The translations under genes and the position numbers were made by a program. Below, piece by piece: positions 14,322 through 16,119 of a stretch of 16,119 nucleotides of DNA. Origin of the DNA: an uncultured Erysipelotrichaceae bacterium (lineage in GTDB: Bacteria; Bacillota_I; Bacilli_A; Erysipelotrichales; Coprobacillaceae); contig ONFH01000008.1 of the NCBI GenBank assembly GCA_900317015.1, positions 1 through 16,119 on the forward strand, written 5' to 3'. How positions within the stretch are numbered: position 1 is the stretch's first letter; every line of letters starts with the position of its first letter. The notes under the pieces were generated by a model. The model searched no databases, was not told the DNA's origin, and was given only the letters and a program-made list of their open reading frames with translations.

Positions 14322-15566
14322 ATGAGAAGAAATTGTTTTATTGGCCAGTCCGGAGGACCTACTGTTGCCATCAACGCATCCCTTGCCGGCATTATTTCGA
14401 AATGCCAGGAAGAAGACTATGATCATATCTATGGCATGATCAATGGCATCAAAGGTCTGCTTGAAAATCACTACGTTGACTTAAATGAGATCTTTACTGA
14501 TGATCATAAGATCAGACAGTTGAAAGAATCCCCTGCCATGTATCTTGGCAGCTGTCGCTACAAGTTACCTGTCAGTGAAGAAGCACCAGATATTTATCAG
14601 ACGCTCTTTGATAAGTTTGCAAAGTTAGAAATTACTGATTTCTATTATATTGGTGGTAATGATTCCATGGATACCGTTGCCAAATTATCGACATACGGGA
14701 AAATGATCAACTCCCCTGTTCGCTTTGTCGGCATTCCTAAAACGATCGACAATGACTTGATGGGGACTGATCATACGCCAGGGTTTGGCTCTGCCGCTAA
14801 GTATGTAGCTAGCAGTATGCTAGAAGTGTACTACGATAGTGCCATCTATAAATTAAATGCCGTCACGATCGTCGAGATCATGGGCCGTAATGCCGGCTGG
14901 TTAACGGCATCAAGTGCTTTAGCAAGAGAAAACGGTGCCCCCGTGCCAGATTTAATCTATTTACCAGAAGTGCCATTTGACAAAGATCAGTTCTTAGCTG
15001 ATATCCATGAAAAGTTTAAAGAAAAATCTTCCATCATCATTGCCGTCTCTGAAGGTATTAAAGATGAAGAAGGACATTACTTAGATCAGGATTCTAAATA
15101 TACAAAACGTGACGCCTTTGGTCATGTGCTCCATTCGGGAACAGGCAAAGTGCTAGAAAGCTTGGTCTACAATGAATTCCATTGTAAAGTTCGTTCCATT
15201 GAATTAAACGTCTTACAAAGATGTGCCATGCATATTGCATCTAAGACCGATATCGATGAAGCGTATGAGATCGGGACATATGCTGTGGAAAGAGCCTTAA
15301 AAGGTGAAAGCGGCATTATGATCGTCGTACATCGTTTATCAAATAGTCCTTATAAGATGGAATGTGCGACATTGGATGTCAATCAAGTGGCAAATCTTGA
15401 ACATAAGATTCCAGTTGACTGGATCTCTGAAAGTCATAACGATATTACCCCTGCTTTACATGATTATCTCTACCCTCTTATTCAGGGTGAGATCACGATC
15501 CATTACAACAGCGGGATCCCACAGTATATCGATATTGCCCATTTAAGAAATAAAATGATCAAATAA
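14322..15566 (+). CDS. pfp: Phosphofructokinase, PPi-dependent type
   Basis: The enzyme phosphorylates fructose 6-phosphate to fructose 1,6-bisphosphate in glycolysis, here probably with pyrophosphate and reversibly. The 414 residues contain the phosphofructokinase motifs: GQSGGPT (8-14) for the phosphate site, GGNDS (111-115), PKTIDND (139-145) with catalytic Asp143, and MGRNAGW (187-193). Lys140 after Pro and the Asn-Asp pair in GGND replace the PGTIDND and GGDG of ATP-using enzymes, which marks the PPi-type group; donor preference is inferred from these residues. A GTG at 14307 would add five residues but forms part of the Shine-Dalgarno. The gene is monocistronic, with its own terminator, divergent from nifJ. 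Confidence 0.93.
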   Translation: MRRNCFIGQSGGPTVAINASLAGIISKCQEEDYDHIYGMINGIKGLLENHYVDLNEIFTDDHKIRQLKESPAMYLGSCRYKLPVSEEAPDIYQTLFDKFAKLEITDFYYIGGNDSMDTVAKLSTYGKMINSPVRFVGIPKTIDNDLMGTDHTPGFGSAAKYVASSMLEVYYDSAIYKLNAVTIVEIMGRNAGWLTASSALARENGAPVPDLIYLPEVPFDKDQFLADIHEKFKEKSSIIIAVSEGIKDEEGHYLDQDSKYTKRDAFGHVLHSGTGKVLESLVYNEFHCKVRSIELNVLQRCAMHIASKTDIDEAYEIGTYAVERALKGESGIMIVVHRLSNSPYKMECATLDVNQVANLEHKIPVDWISESHNDITPALHDYLYPLIQGEITIHYNSGIPQYIDIAHLRNKMIK

Positions 15567-15570
15567 CATG

Positions 15571-15596
15571 AATGGCACCCTTTGGTGCCATTTTTT
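15571..15596 (+). terminator. Intrinsic terminator of pfp
   Basis: AATGGCACC and GGTGCCATT pair over nine positions around a four-base loop, with a T-run ending at 15596. It begins four bases after the pfp stop. Confidence 0.92.
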
Positions 15597-15607
15597 ATAT
15601 CTTCACT

Positions 15608-15640
15608 AAAAGATGATCGTCATTTCTAACGATCATCTTT
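15608..15640 (-). terminator. Likely terminator of the NUDIX gene
   Basis: AAAGATGATCGT (15609-15620) and ACGATCATCTTT (15629-15640) form a perfect 12-bp stem with an eight-base loop. On the minus strand only four Ts close it, so termination may be partial. It lies four bases after the NUDIX stop. Confidence 0.65.
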
Positions 15641-15644
15641 CTTC

Positions 15645-16085
15645 TTACTTATTTTTTAAATTGTGGTAATCCACTAAATCATTATATTCTTCAATCGCTT
15701 TAACGATATCCTTATAGATATGTTCATCAAGCGTTGCTTTTAATTCTTCTTCATCGACAAACTTATAATCCGTATGTTCATCAGATAAGACCACATGGTC
15801 ATTAGTAGGAATCGTTAAGAAACCAATCCCGACCGTCTGATAATGGGGTCTGATGGCGGTAAATGTATAAACTGGTTTTAAGATCTTGATCTCAAGCCCC
15901 GTCTCTTCACGAAGTTCTCTCTTTAAAGCTTCATGTGGTGTTTCGCCATATTCCAGACCACCTCCAGGAAGCTCCCACCAGCCTAGACCATCACTTGATG
16001 GTCTCACTCTTTTCATGATCAATGTTTTCCCATGATAGATGACAATTGCTTTAACGGTGATGTGAAATCTAATATTATTGTCCAT
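15645..16085 (-). CDS. NUDIX hydrolase
   Basis: The 146-residue protein is a complete single-domain NUDIX enzyme, which splits nucleoside diphosphates linked to another group. The NUDIX box runs over about 43-65: GGLEYGE, seven residues, then RELREETGLEI, matching GX5EX7REUXEEXGU with all metal-binding acidic residues. The N-terminal half (residues 8-30) is the usual strand-rich start and contains KRVRPSSDGLGWWELPGGG just before the box. The substrate cannot be told from the sequence; MutT-like nucleotide clean-up or ADP-ribose hydrolysis are possible. The ATG at 16085 follows AAGGGGAG. The promoter lies beyond the window or in its last 30 bases. It converges on pfp, and the two terminators sit side by side. 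Confidence 0.95.
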   Translation of the reverse strand: MDNNIRFHITVKAIVIYHGKTLIMKRVRPSSDGLGWWELPGGGLEYGETPHEALKRELREETGLEIKILKPVYTFTAIRPHYQTVGIGFLTIPTNDHVVLSDEHTDYKFVDEEELKATLDEHIYKDIVKAIEEYNDLVDYHNLKNK

Positions 16086-16119
16086 AATTTTCTCCCCTTG
16101 AAGTTTGTTAAAAATATTA

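Overview
The window looks like an AT-rich anaerobic member of the Bacillota, most plausibly an Erysipelotrichia-type gut bacterium. The evidence is a single-chain pyruvate:ferredoxin oxidoreductase next to a pyrophosphate-type phosphofructokinase, strong Shine-Dalgarno sites, intrinsic terminators after most transcription units, and zinc-ribbon membrane proteins of a kind common in low-GC Gram-positives. The genus is an inference; there is no rRNA to confirm it.

Layout. (1) Positions 1 to about 2410 hold an IS200/IS605-type element, visibly more GC-rich than the rest. Its genes all run leftward and overlap: a small ribbon-helix-helix-like protein, the Y1 transposase TnpA, and a TnpB-like RuvC nuclease that lacks the usual zinc-ribbon cysteines. 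A 17-bp perfect hairpin marks its left end. Its right end, with a possible omega-RNA region, runs off the window. The element seems to have landed a few codons into a host gene whose promoter, Shine-Dalgarno site and ATG survive at 2404-2491. (2) Positions 2527-10484 hold five leftward genes: a small lipoprotein and two copies of a two-gene module. Each module has a five-pass membrane protein with an N-terminal zinc ribbon (A1, A2) and a single-pass zinc-ribbon protein with Asp-rich calcium-loop repeats outside the membrane (B1, B2). (3) Positions 10509-15640 carry divergent central-metabolism genes, nifJ (PFOR) leftward and pfp rightward. (4) A NUDIX hydrolase ends the window.

The most interesting part is region 2. 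The lipoprotein, A1 and A2 are each preceded by the same promoter design: two direct repeats close to TGTCATTTTTAG, exactly 21 bp apart, ending 27-28 bp upstream of a good -10 box without a good -35. Two-turn spaced repeats just upstream of -35 are typical of LytTR-type response regulators, so these three transcripts probably form one regulon. The B proteins also carry, between the zinc ribbon and the membrane segment, about 50 residues that resemble region 2 of ECF sigma factors without any region 4. Together the A and B proteins look like an envelope-sensing or envelope-maintenance system that has been duplicated and has begun to diverge. Its function is unknown.

The metabolic genes fit a fermentative life: PPi-dependent glycolysis feeding pyruvate into PFOR, which gives acetyl-CoA and reduced ferredoxin.
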